A stretch of DNA of 64,000 bases from Streptomyces violascens (GTDB lineage Bacteria > Actinomycetota > Actinomycetes > Streptomycetales > Streptomycetaceae): positions 620,001 to 684,000 of the forward strand of contig NZ_BMUA01000001.1 in NCBI RefSeq assembly GCF_014649955.1, in the 5' to 3' direction. Below the pieces are notes generated by a model that was not told where the DNA came from, did not search any database, and saw only the letters and a list, made by a program, of their open reading frames with translations. Both the position numbers and the translations under genes were made by a program. Shown one piece after another: positions 44,881 to 53,676 of this stretch; position 1 is the stretch's first letter; each line of letters starts with the position of its first letter.

Positions 44881-45275
44881 GGGACCTACCTTTCCGTGGC
44901 GGACGGGGCGTACGCCTGAAAAGGACGAACTTCGTCGGGTTCCGGTCGGCAACAGACGTACGAGCCGGGTTCATTGGGCAACGCGAACTCCGTACCTGGA
45001 CCATCACCCAAACCTTGGGCGGGCCGGGCAACCCCTCGGCGCGATCATGCATCTGGGCCGGTGAAGGGGAGTTGGACACCTTCCGGCCATCGAAGTCCAG
45101 GGCAATTGTTAAATCTGGGTTCCGGGAGCACAGAACTCGATCATCCCCCTTTACATGTTCATGCCAGGCATAGCAGGGTTTCGGCCGGGACCACACGGTC
45201 CCCGCGGTGCACAACAGCACCGTGCGTACGGGTGGTTGAGCCGACCGCCCCCGCACCCTCTAAGGACCCTCCACC
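44881..45275. promoter_or_regulatory. Divergent region between nSTAND and M4 protease genes
   Basis: This 395-bp gap contains the perfect 13-bp palindrome GACGAACTTCGTC (44924-44936) close to the nSTAND start, a candidate autoregulatory site given the HTH domain. The stretch 45100-45175 is AT-richer and includes TTTACA at 45150-45155, which could belong to the protease promoter. No gene is apparent. Confidence 0.4.
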
Positions 45276-47060
45276 GTGCGTACACCCCACATACGCAGCC
45301 TGGCGATAGCCCTGGCCGTCACCACGGCCGTCACCATCACGGCGGGAGGCGGGGCCACGGCCTTCGCCGCCCCGACCGCCCAGGGGGCCACCGCCCCCGC
45401 CGCGAGCGCCGGTTTCCAGCCGGTGATCGACGCGGCCCGCACCGCAGCCGTCGCCCACTCCTCGGTCACCGGAGTCGGCAAGGAGGACACACTTCAGGCC
45501 ACCGACGTCCTGGTCGACACGGACGGCAAGCAGCACGTCCGGTTCATACGCTCGCACCGCGGACTCCCGGTCCTCGGCGGCGACCTGGTCATCCATCTCG
45601 ACGCGAGATCCGGCTACACCGGCGTGACCCGGGCGCTGCGCCACCAGGTCGACGTCCCCACCACCAGCGCCAAGGTGACGGCGGGACAGGCCCAGGCGAA
45701 GGCCGCAGCCGCCGCGAAAGGCACCGCGGGCACCGCCCAGCTCGTGGTCGACGCCCGCGCCGGGCGCTCGGCGCTCGCCTACCAGATCCAGGTGAAGGAC
45801 AGCTCCACCGCCGAGTCCGGCAGCCGTACGGTCGTCGTCGACGCGGCCACCGGCACGGTCCTCAGCAACACCCCGGCCAGCGATTCGTTCCTGTCGCCCA
45901 GCGTCCAGGAGAAGCTCCGCAAGAGCGGCCAGAAGCTCAGCCCCGCGCTCGGGACGGCCTCCCCGGCCCCGCTCGCCTCGTCCGCCGCGACCGGTTTCCC
46001 CGCACAGGCGACCGGCACCGGCTCGTCCCTGTTCGTCGGCAGCGTGTCGCTGACCACCACGCAGACCGCGAAGAGCGCCTTCACGCTCAAGGACCCGAGC
46101 CGCGGCCAGACCGAGACGCGCGACGCCGGCAACAAGGAGCTGGAGCAGTTCACCAGCGGCAAGGCGTTCACCAGCACCACCAACCGCTGGGGCACGGGCA
46201 GGGCGAGCGACCGCTCCACGGCCGCCGTCGACGCGCAGTACGGCATCACCAGCACGCTCGACTTCTACAAGAAGACGTTCGGCCGCAACGGCATCAAGAA
46301 CGACGGGGCGGGCGCGCACGCGCTCGTCCACTTCGGCAGCAAGGTCGGCAACGCCTTCTGGTCCTCCGACTGCGGCTGCATGCTGTACGGCGACGGTGAC
46401 GGGCAGACCTTCGCCCAGCCCCTCGTCGTCCTCGACGTCACCGGCCACGAGCTCACCCACGGTGTCGTGGACGCGACGGCGAACCTCCAGCCGACCCGTG
46501 TCGACGCCAACGACAACCAGTTCGGCGAGCCCGGCGCGCTCAACGAGTCGCTCGCCGACATCTTCGGCAGCAACGTCGAGTTCGCCACCAACAACCCCAA
46601 CAACCCGCCGAACTACCTGATGGGCGAGAAGCTCGGGCTCCAGCAGAAGTTCCTGCGCCGCCTGGACAAGCCGTCCCTCGACAAGCTCGAAGGCACGGTC
46701 GACTACTGGTCGACGGCGTCGTACGACACCGAGGTCCACGCGGGTTCGGGTGTCTCCTCGCACGCCTACTACCTGCTGGCCGAGGGCAGCGGCAAGAAGA
46801 CCATCAACGGCGTGGCCTACGACTCGCCGACCTACGACGGCTCGACGGTGGCCGGCATCGGCCGGGACAAGGCGACGCAGATCTTCTACCGGGCCCTCAC
46901 CCGGTACATGGTCTCCACGACCGACTTCCACGACGCCCGCACCGCCACGCTGAGCGCGGCCGCCGACCTCTACGGCGCGAGCAGCACCGAGTACAAGACG
47001 GTGGACAAGGCCTGGGCCGCCGTCAACGTGACCGCGGCGAACGCCCCGTCCGGCAACTGA
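45276..47060 (+). CDS. Secreted M4 (thermolysin-family) neutral metalloprotease
   Basis: The 594-residue preproenzyme has a signal peptide (to about residue 30), an FTP/PepSY propeptide (about 50-210, FIRSHRGLPVLGGDLVIHLD) and a catalytic domain with zinc motif His391-Glu-Leu-Thr-His395 (GHELTHGVV), third ligand Glu in NESLADIFG, and the late GVSSHAYYLL with a catalytic His. It ends soon after the catalytic domain, with no accessory module. GTG start with AAGGA nine bases upstream. It would degrade extracellular protein. Confidence 0.95.
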   Translation: MRTPHIRSLAIALAVTTAVTITAGGGATAFAAPTAQGATAPAASAGFQPVIDAARTAAVAHSSVTGVGKEDTLQATDVLVDTDGKQHVRFIRSHRGLPVLGGDLVIHLDARSGYTGVTRALRHQVDVPTTSAKVTAGQAQAKAAAAAKGTAGTAQLVVDARAGRSALAYQIQVKDSSTAESGSRTVVVDAATGTVLSNTPASDSFLSPSVQEKLRKSGQKLSPALGTASPAPLASSAATGFPAQATGTGSSLFVGSVSLTTTQTAKSAFTLKDPSRGQTETRDAGNKELEQFTSGKAFTSTTNRWGTGRASDRSTAAVDAQYGITSTLDFYKKTFGRNGIKNDGAGAHALVHFGSKVGNAFWSSDCGCMLYGDGDGQTFAQPLVVLDVTGHELTHGVVDATANLQPTRVDANDNQFGEPGALNESLADIFGSNVEFATNNPNNPPNYLMGEKLGLQQKFLRRLDKPSLDKLEGTVDYWSTASYDTEVHAGSGVSSHAYYLLAEGSGKKTINGVAYDSPTYDGSTVAGIGRDKATQIFYRALTRYMVSTTDFHDARTATLSAAADLYGASSTEYKTVDKAWAAVNVTAANAPSGN

Positions 47061-47070
47061 TCGAGCACGT

Positions 47071-47103
47071 CGCTGCCGCCCCGCGCAGTGCGGGGCGGCA
47101 GCG
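47071..47103. terminator. 14-bp bidirectional hairpin
   Basis: CGCTGCCGCCCCGC (47071-47084) pairs perfectly with GCGGGGCGGCAGCG (47090-47103) over loop gcagt, 10 bp after the protease stop and before the convergent methyltransferase end. Confidence 0.87.
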
Positions 47104-47131
47104 GCATGTCCACACCCCTATGACACCCCTT

Positions 47132-48028
47132 CTACGGCACCAGGCTGTCGAGCGGTGTCATCACCACGTCGCTGGTGGGACGCGACAGGTGCAGGGCCGT
47201 GTGGAAGTAGCCGTCCGACTCCCTGCCCTCGGGGTCGTGCCCGGCCGCGGTCACCGTCTCGACGGCGTAGCGCCGTTCGCGTGCATCGGTGAAGCGGCGC
47301 TGGGGGAAAGTGGGCGCGGCCCGCTCGGTGGCGAGGCCGAAGGCCGCGAGGCATCCGGCGATCTCCGCGTAGGAGGTGGTGCGCAGCACGAAGGCTGCCA
47401 CCCACACCGGTCCGCGCGCCGCGGAGAGCAGCGACCGGAAGGTGCGCTGCGACAGGAAGCTGGTGCCGCCCGTCACGGTGATCAGCCGGGCCTCCCGTAC
47501 CGCGCGGCGCAGTGCCGGGCTGGGCGGGCCTTCCTCGAGGTTCTCGGCGAAGCCTTCCGCGAGCAGCCCGACGGCGCGCCCGTAGGCGACCGCGCGCGGG
47601 GCGATGTCGATCCCGACGACACGAACGCGGTCGCTGCGGCGCCGAGCCTCGAAGAACTCCCGGTCCCACTCGGTGAGTTGGGCCGTGTTCATCGCGGCGG
47701 CCTCGTGCGAGGTGTAGCGCTCGTACAGCTCGTCCAGCGTCACGTCGTGGTTGAGCAGGGCCGCGTTGATGCCGTACGAACAGCAGAGGTCGAGCACGGT
47801 CAGGGGCGGGCCCTCCCCCATCGCGCCGAGCGCGGACCGCAGCCGCCGGAAGATGTCCTGCGCGTGGCCCGGCGTGCGGTAGTCGAGCGGGCCGAGCACC
47901 CTGAAGTAGGCCCGGGGATCGGGCTGATCGTAGAGCTCGCCGAACTGGACCATTCCCTCCACCGCGGCGGTGACCGCCACTCCCACCCCGCCACCCGCTG
48001 CCGAGCCGGTCCGCTGAGCCTCGGTCAT
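47132..48028 (-). CDS. Class I methyltransferase-like protein
   Basis: The 298-residue protein has a Rossmann-type order with motif I VLDLCCSYGINAALL near residue 76, where the usual DxGxGxG reads DLCCSYG, followed by an acidic helix and VRVVGIDIAPRAVAYGRA, a SAM-pocket-like second strand. A further region includes LITVTGGTSFLSQRTF. It is probably SAM-binding, but the altered glycine loop leaves activity uncertain. ATG 48028 has GAGGGG upstream. The substrate is unknown. Confidence 0.7.
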   Translation of the reverse strand: MTEAQRTGSAAGGGVGVAVTAAVEGMVQFGELYDQPDPRAYFRVLGPLDYRTPGHAQDIFRRLRSALGAMGEGPPLTVLDLCCSYGINAALLNHDVTLDELYERYTSHEAAAMNTAQLTEWDREFFEARRRSDRVRVVGIDIAPRAVAYGRAVGLLAEGFAENLEEGPPSPALRRAVREARLITVTGGTSFLSQRTFRSLLSAARGPVWVAAFVLRTTSYAEIAGCLAAFGLATERAAPTFPQRRFTDARERRYAVETVTAAGHDPEGRESDGYFHTALHLSRPTSDVVMTPLDSLVP

Positions 48029-48180
48029 GGTGCCCGTCCCCTCTCGCTCCGACGCCGCTTCCCCGGCAGAGCATTGGGGACGACAACGGCCCTTGGGAAC
48101 ACGGCCGGTTGGAATCCGGCCAGGTGGCGAACACACCTGAGGCCCTCCACAGAGTTCGCCCCACCCGTCACACTCGACGC

Positions 48181-48889
48181 ATGACCGCTCGTGACTCCGG
48201 AGAACTGCCGGACCCCGATGGGCCCGTGGACCCGCACCGGCCGGACGACTTCCAGTGGCCCGGAGCCGGCCTGCTGCCGCCCGCCTCGGAGCAGCGGCAG
48301 CCGGCACCGGTCCGGCCCGGCTACGGACAGGGGAACCCACCGCCTCCGGGGCAGGGTCCCGTGCCGGGAATCCTTACGCACAGCCGCAGTTGGACGCCTT
48401 CGGGCCGCCGCAGCAGCCACCGATGGCGCCGCTCCCGGCCGGCCGCAACCCGTCCAGGGGCGGGCGGGGGCTGATCGTGGCCGCAGGAGCGGCGGGCCTC
48501 CTGGTGATCGATGGCGGGGTGTGGACACGGACCTGACCAAGAACGCCGACGGCGACCAGGTCGTCGCCGTCGACCTGAACACCGGCAAGGAGAAGTGGCG
48601 CGCGAATCCGCCCCGGGCCCGCAACGTGCGTCCGCTCGCCGTCGAGAACGGCAGGGTGGTGGCCCACCTGGACGCCGGGCCCCAACTGGGCGCGGCGGTG
48701 GCGACGTTGGCCCCGACGGGCGGCGCCCCGCAGGTGTTCCTGCAGAGCCCGCAGGCCGCCGCCGAAGCCCAGCGCAGCTTCTTCTCGCCGCGCCTCGGGT
48801 GGGTAGGCGGACGGCTGTTCATGCTCAACAACCGGGTGGAGACCCCGAAGCCGAACGTCCTGGTGAACGCGGCCCTGTCGTTCGGGTAG
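48181..48889 (+). pseudogene. Decayed PQQ/BamB-type beta-propeller membrane protein
   Basis: Three plus-strand frames together read like a once-continuous Streptomyces propeller protein. Frame 1 from ATG 48181 gives a Pro-rich start ending GQGPVPG; near 48369 it shifts to NPYAQPQLDAFGPPQQPP followed by the membrane segment LIVAAGAAGLLVIDGG; near 48516 it shifts again to DGDQVVAVDLNTGKEKW, a propeller blade, ending VLVNAALSFG at a TAG. Most of the propeller is absent. Two frameshifts plus an internal deletion make a functional product unlikely. Confidence 0.75.
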
Positions 48890-48897
48890 CACCCACG

Positions 48898-48932
48898 GGC
48901 CTCTGCGCTCCGAAGCACGGACCGCAGAGGCC
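48898..48932. terminator. Hairpin between pseudogene and serine hydrolase
   Basis: GGCCTCTGCG (48898-48907) pairs with CGCAGAGGCC (48923-48932) over a 15-nt loop. Confidence 0.65.
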
Positions 48933-48946
48933 GGTCGGGCAGCACG

Positions 48947-50275
48947 TCAGAGGCGCGGGCCCATCGGCGGGGCGAGGTCCTGGGTGCGCGGGAGGGGCAC
49001 GGCCGGGGCGGCGGGCCTGCCCGTCCGGTCCCCCGCGTTCTTGCCGCACAGCGCCTGGAGGTAGAAGCCGTTGAACGCGGCGTCGATCGGGCTCGGCTCC
49101 ACCTTCCCGTCCTTGCCCACCTTCTGATACTTCATCAGGTTGTAGGCGGTGGCCATCTGGCGCTTGCCGTCCGGGCTGGACAGGACGGACGTCCCGGCCC
49201 CGAACACTGCCCCGTCGTGCCCCCAGAACCGCCCGCACGGGAGGTCGACGGCGGCCACACCGAGGCCGTAGTTCATCGCGACCTCACCGTTCTCACCGTG
49301 TACCGGCACCGTGGTCTGCATCTCGCGGAGCTGGGCGGCGGGCAGAAGCCCACCGCGCAGCAGCTTGCGGTAGAAGTCGTCGAGGTCGCCCGTCGTCGAG
49401 ACGAGGGCCCCCGCGGTCCCGCCCCACGACATGTCGTACACGCTGTAGTCGCGCGGCGGGTCGATCAGACGGTAGAACGACTCGTACATCTTGGGGTGCG
49501 GTCCGGATATGTAGGGGGAGCGCGGGAAGTAGGTGTTGCGCAGCCCCGCCTTCTGGATGACGTTGCGGGTGATGTACGCCTCGGCGTCCTCGCCCGTGAC
49601 CTTCTGGATCAGCATCCCGGCGATGACGTAGTTGGTGTTGGAGTACGACCACTTCTCGCCGGGCTTCCCGGTGGGCTTGGCCTCGACGCCGAGGCGGGCC
49701 AGCTCTTCGGGCCGGAAGTGGCGGAAGCGGTTGTCGTCCAGGCTCTTGGTCGACCCCTGCATGAGCGAGGGGAACGCGCCGGGGATGTAGTCGGCGATAC
49801 CGCTGGTGTGGTTGAGCAGCATCCGTACCGTGATGGCCCGGCCCCGCTCGCCGGGAACGGTGTCAGGGAGGTAGCGGCCGATCGGGGCGTCGAGATCGAT
49901 GCGGCCCTTGGCGACCTGCTGGAGGACGGCGACCGAGGTGAACGCCTTGGTGACGCTGCCCACGCGGTGCTGGAGCTGGGGGCGCATGGGACGGCCCGTG
50001 CCGACATCGGCGAGCCCAGTGGCGCCCTGCCACTCCTGATTCCCGTCTCTGACCTCCGTGTTCACGCCGTACATGCCTGCCGCGCGGACCGCGTCCAGCG
50101 CCTTGCCGAGCGCCTTGCGGTCCAGGCCGGCCGAAGCGGGGGCCACCGGGCCGGGAGCGGTGGGGGCGGGCGCGGCCTGGGCCGGTACGACGGTCGCGAG
50201 GAGGGCCACCGCGAGTGCGGCGGTGGTTCCGGCGACGCGTACGCGGCGACGTCGGTCCGGGCGGGTTAAGGACAT
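48947..50275 (-). CDS. Secreted D-Ala-D-Ala carboxypeptidase/beta-lactamase-family hydrolase
   Basis: The 442-residue protein has a signal peptide (about residues 10-35, cleavage near PAQAAP) and a class C-like serine hydrolase domain: S107-V-T-K110, LLNHTSGIADY, WSYSNTNY (YxN) and WGHDGAVFG (HxG). It resembles the R61 DD-peptidase, so peptidoglycan trimming outside the cell is likely. Codon 3 is TTA (50269-50267), so expression should be limited by the bldA tRNA. ATG 50275 has GGGGAG upstream. Confidence 0.9.
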   Translation of the reverse strand: MSLTRPDRRRRVRVAGTTAALAVALLATVVPAQAAPAPTAPGPVAPASAGLDRKALGKALDAVRAAGMYGVNTEVRDGNQEWQGATGLADVGTGRPMRPQLQHRVGSVTKAFTSVAVLQQVAKGRIDLDAPIGRYLPDTVPGERGRAITVRMLLNHTSGIADYIPGAFPSLMQGSTKSLDDNRFRHFRPEELARLGVEAKPTGKPGEKWSYSNTNYVIAGMLIQKVTGEDAEAYITRNVIQKAGLRNTYFPRSPYISGPHPKMYESFYRLIDPPRDYSVYDMSWGGTAGALVSTTGDLDDFYRKLLRGGLLPAAQLREMQTTVPVHGENGEVAMNYGLGVAAVDLPCGRFWGHDGAVFGAGTSVLSSPDGKRQMATAYNLMKYQKVGKDGKVEPSPIDAAFNGFYLQALCGKNAGDRTGRPAAPAVPLPRTQDLAPPMGPRL

Positions 50276-50416
50276 GAGGTCTCCCCTTCGATTGGGCGAA
50301 CTGGGCATCAACTCTCGCAAGGGGCCAGGGCCGGGCAAATCCTCCCGACGAACGATCTTGACTCTGCGCACTGCACCGAACGGACGAGCCGCTCTCGGCC
50401 ACTGGCTCGGGGCTTA

Positions 50417-50480
50417 GGGGTGTCCGGTGGGTCAGGGCCGGGCGCCACGACCTGCCCGACCCTGACCCACCGGACACCCC
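50417..50480. repeat. 64-bp near-perfect palindromic element
   Basis: A 21-bp arm beginning GGGGTGTCCGGTGGG (50417-50437) is matched perfectly by its complement at 50460-50480. Inside the loop CGGGC (50439) pairs with GCCCG (50454), so the whole element can fold into one long hairpin with one mismatch. It lies between divergent genes rather than at a gene end, and the outer bases read TTAGGGG and CCCCCTAG. This may be a MITE-like element or a large operator. Confidence 0.7.
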
Positions 50481-50545
50481 CTAGTGTTTTCCTTCTCCGG
50501 GCGGCCCACGTGGCCGCGGGCAGCGATGAGGAACGGTGGGCGTGC

Positions 50546-53107
50546 GTGATCAGGCTCCGTGAGCACCAGGTGGACGCGAAGGCGCGGATCCTCGCCGAGT
50601 TCGGCTTCCCGGCGCACACCGCCGTACCCAGGAGCGGGGCCCGGGCCACCGTCGTGTCCGCGACGGGCAGCGGCAAGACCTACACCGCCGCTTCGGCCGC
50701 GCTGGAGATGTTCCCGCGCGGCCGGATCCTGGTGCTCGTACCCACCCTCGACCTCCTGGTGCAGACCGCGCGGGCCTGGCGTGCGGTGGGCCACCGCTCC
50801 CCCATGGTCGCGGTGTGTTCCCTGGAGACGGACGAGGTCCTGGACGGGCTGGGGGTGCGGTGCACGACCAACCCCATCCAGCTGGCCCTGTGGGCCGGCC
50901 GGGGTCCCGCCGTCGTGCTCGCCACCTACGCCTCCCTGGTGGAGCGGGACGACCCCGAGCAAGGGGCCCTGCCCGGTGCGAAGAAGGTGCCGGGACCGCT
51001 CGAACTGGCCCTGGCGGGCGGTGAGTCGATGTTCGGACAGCGGCTCGACCCGTTCGACCTCGCCGTGGTCGACGAGGCCCACCGCACGGCCGGCGACACC
51101 GGGCGCCCCTGGGCTGCCGTCCACGACCAGGCCCGCATCCCGGCCGGCCGGAGGCTGTACCTGACGGCCACCCCGCGCATCCTCGCCGTGCCCCGGCCGC
51201 CGCACGGAAAGGACGGCCGGGAGCTGGAGATCGCCAGCATGACGGCGGACTCGGCCACCTACGGGCGGCAGATCGTCCAGCTCGGGCTCGCCGAGGCGGT
51301 CGAGCGCGGCATCCTGGCCGGATTCGAGATCGACGTACTGGAGATCCGCGATCCGGCGCCGCCGCGCGCCCGGGCCGGCGAGGAGGAGCGGCGGGGGCGG
51401 CGCCTGGCTCTGCTCCAGACCGCGCTCCTGGAGCACGCGGCGGCGCACGACCTGCACACCGTGATGACGTTCCACCACCGAGTCGAGGAGGCCAAGGCCT
51501 TCGCCGCCCGGCTTCCGCAGACGGCCGCCGAGCTGTACACGGGCGAGGTCAGCGCCAGGGCGCGGCGCCGGGCCGCGAAGCTTCCGCCGTCCCAGGCCGA
51601 GCCGTACGAGCTCGAACCGGACCGCCATGTCCCGGCGGACCGGGTGTGGGCCGAGTGGCTGTGCGGGGACCATCTGGTGTCCGAACGGCGGGAGGTACTG
51701 CGGCAGTTCGCGGACGGCACCGGCGCCGACGGACGCCGTGTGCACCGCGCGTTCCTCGCGAGCGTGCGGGTGCTCGGCGAGGGCGTGGACATCGTCGGCG
51801 CGCGCGGTGTGGAGGCCATCTGTTTCGCCGACACCCGGGGCTCCCAGGTCGAGATCGTCCAGAACATCGGCCGCGCGCTGCGGCCCAACCCGGACGGCAC
51901 CACCAAGACCGCCCGGATCCTGGTGCCCGTCTTCCTCGGCCGCGACGAGGACCCCCGGGACATGATCGCCTCGGCGAGCTACGCGCCGCTCGTGGCGGTC
52001 CTCCAGGGGCTGCGCTCGCACGACGAACGGCTCGTGGAGCAGCTGGCCTCGCATGCGCTGACCCGCGCGTCCGACAGCGGCCGCCATCCGCACCTGCGCC
52101 GCGACAGCCGGGGCCGCATCGTCGACGACACCGACGAGAACCCGCTCCTGCACTTCTCCACGCCGCGCGACCCGGCCACCGTCGCCGCGTTCCTGCGCAC
52201 CCGCGTCTACCGTCCCGAGTCCCTGGTGTGGCTGGAGGGGCTGAACGCCCTGCGCCGCTGGCGCGCCGAGCACCACTACACCGGGCCGATGTCCGTCCCG
52301 TACGACACCGAAGTGGCCCTGGGTGTCACCCGGTTCCCGCTCGGCCGGTGGGTCGCGCAGCAGCGGCGGGCGCTGCGGGCCGGCGAACTCGACGAGCACC
52401 GCAGGCTCCGGCTCGACGAGGCGGGCATGGTGTGGGAGCCGGGCGACGAGGCATGGGAGGGCAAACTCGCGGCGTTCCGCGCCTTCCACCGCACCCACAA
52501 CCATCTGGCACCCCGGCAGGACGCCGTCTGGCTGGACGAGCCGGTCGGGCAGCACCTGGCCAATCTGCGCAGGAAGGGCGGGCTCGGCAAGGACCCGGAG
52601 CGGGCGGGGCGCCGGGAGGCACAGCTCGCCTCGATCGACCCCGACTGGAACTGCCCCTGGCCGCTCGACTGGCAGCGGCAGTACGCCGTGCTGCGTGACC
52701 TCGTCGCCGCCGACGGCTCCCTCCCCGACATCCGGCCCGGGGTGACTTTCGACGGCGACGACCTCGGTCGCTGGGCCGAGCGGCAGCGCCAGGACTGGCG
52801 CGCCCTGTCCAAGCCTCAGCGGGACCGGCTGTCCGCGCTGGGCCTGGGGCCCGCGAAGCCGCCCCGCCCGGACGCGAAGACCGGCACGGCCAAGATGTCG
52901 GCCGCCTTCACGCGCGGCCTGGCGGCGCTCGGGCAGTACGTCGGGCGCGAAGCCCGCACCACCATTCCCCGGGGGCACGAGGAGACGCTGCCGGACGGCA
53001 CCGTCGTGAAGCTCGGCATCTGGTACTCGAACACCAAGAGCCGACGCGCCGGCCTCAGCCACACCCAGCGCAGCGCGCTCGCCCGGCTGGGCATCGACTG
53101 GGCGTGA
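50546..53107 (+). CDS. DEAD/DEAH-box helicase with helicase-associated repeats
   Basis: The 853-residue protein has a superfamily 2 helicase core: SATGSGKT (Walker A, near residue 40), VVDEAHRT (DEAH box), YLTATPRI (motif III), EGVDIVGARGVEAICFAD and QNIGRALRPN (motifs V and VI). The C-terminal 300 residues carry several short Trp/Arg-rich repeats (FRAFHRTHNHLAP, LDEPVGQHLANLRRKGGL, LGRWAERQRQDW, GLAALGQYVGREAR) typical of helicase-associated domains. It acts on DNA or RNA with ATP. GTG 50546 is the best start because earlier in-frame codons fall in the palindrome; the ribosome site is weak. Confidence 0.88.
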   Translation: MIRLREHQVDAKARILAEFGFPAHTAVPRSGARATVVSATGSGKTYTAASAALEMFPRGRILVLVPTLDLLVQTARAWRAVGHRSPMVAVCSLETDEVLDGLGVRCTTNPIQLALWAGRGPAVVLATYASLVERDDPEQGALPGAKKVPGPLELALAGGESMFGQRLDPFDLAVVDEAHRTAGDTGRPWAAVHDQARIPAGRRLYLTATPRILAVPRPPHGKDGRELEIASMTADSATYGRQIVQLGLAEAVERGILAGFEIDVLEIRDPAPPRARAGEEERRGRRLALLQTALLEHAAAHDLHTVMTFHHRVEEAKAFAARLPQTAAELYTGEVSARARRRAAKLPPSQAEPYELEPDRHVPADRVWAEWLCGDHLVSERREVLRQFADGTGADGRRVHRAFLASVRVLGEGVDIVGARGVEAICFADTRGSQVEIVQNIGRALRPNPDGTTKTARILVPVFLGRDEDPRDMIASASYAPLVAVLQGLRSHDERLVEQLASHALTRASDSGRHPHLRRDSRGRIVDDTDENPLLHFSTPRDPATVAAFLRTRVYRPESLVWLEGLNALRRWRAEHHYTGPMSVPYDTEVALGVTRFPLGRWVAQQRRALRAGELDEHRRLRLDEAGMVWEPGDEAWEGKLAAFRAFHRTHNHLAPRQDAVWLDEPVGQHLANLRRKGGLGKDPERAGRREAQLASIDPDWNCPWPLDWQRQYAVLRDLVAADGSLPDIRPGVTFDGDDLGRWAERQRQDWRALSKPQRDRLSALGLGPAKPPRPDAKTGTAKMSAAFTRGLAALGQYVGREARTTIPRGHEETLPDGTVVKLGIWYSNTKSRRAGLSHTQRSALARLGIDWA

Positions 53108-53115
53108 CCACCGGC

Positions 53116-53535
53116 TCAGCGCAGGCGGCGGTCCGCCTCGGCGATCGGCACGTCGTTGATGCTGGCCTCGCGGCGGCGCATCAGACCCGCGTCGTCGAAC
53201 TCCCACTGCTCGTTGCCGTGGCTGCGCCACCACTGGCCCTGCGCGTCACGGCACTCGTACTCGAACCGCACTGAGATGCGGTTGCCGGTGTACGCCCACA
53301 GCTCCTTGCGGAGCCGGTAGTCCCTCTCGCGCTGCCACTTGTCGGAGAGGAAGGCGCGGATCTCCTCGCGGCCGGTCAGGAACCGGTCGCGATTGCGCCA
53401 CACCGAGTCCTCGGTGTAGGCGAGGGCGACCCGCTCGGGGTCCCGGGAGTTCCAGGCGTCCTCGGCGGCCTGCACTTTGGCGCGGGCACTCTCTTCGGTG
53501 AACGGCGGTACGGGCGGGCGTACGTCGGCAGTCAC
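53116..53535 (-). CDS. DUF1348/NTF2-like protein
   Basis: The 139-residue protein has the SnoaL/NTF2-like cone fold expected of DUF1348: [30 protein letters not shown], then [19 protein letters not shown] and [24 protein letters not shown]. The function is unknown; the fold often binds small hydrophobic molecules. GTG 53535 has GGAG 5 bases upstream. It is divergent from the TetR gene and lies next to two TetR-type operators, so it is probably repressed by that regulator. Confidence 0.88.
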   Translation of the reverse strand: MTADVRPPVPPFTEESARAKVQAAEDAWNSRDPERVALAYTEDSVWRNRDRFLTGREEIRAFLSDKWQRERDYRLRKELWAYTGNRISVRFEYECRDAQGQWWRSHGNEQWEFDDAGLMRRREASINDVPIAEADRRLR

Positions 53536-53588
53536 AGCAGCTCCGATCGACTCGGCGAATGGGCAGGGCCAGGAAGCCCGGCGATAGG

Positions 53589-53640
53589 TGAGAACGATCG
53601 TTCTCATCCTGGTTCCGTACCGTAGAGAACGGACGTTCTC
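53589..53640. promoter_or_regulatory. Two TetR-type palindromic operators
   Basis: Operator 1, TGAGAACGATCGTTCTCA (53589-53606), is a perfect 18-bp palindrome. Operator 2, GAGAACGGACGTTCTC (53625-53640), has perfect 7-bp arms around GA. They share GAGAACG/CGTTCTC half-sites and start 35 bp apart, between the divergent DUF1348 and TetR genes. Repression of both genes by the TetR protein is the natural reading. Confidence 0.85.
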
Positions 53641-53676
53641 CGCGCAAGTCATAATGGGGTGACGAGTTGAGGGACC

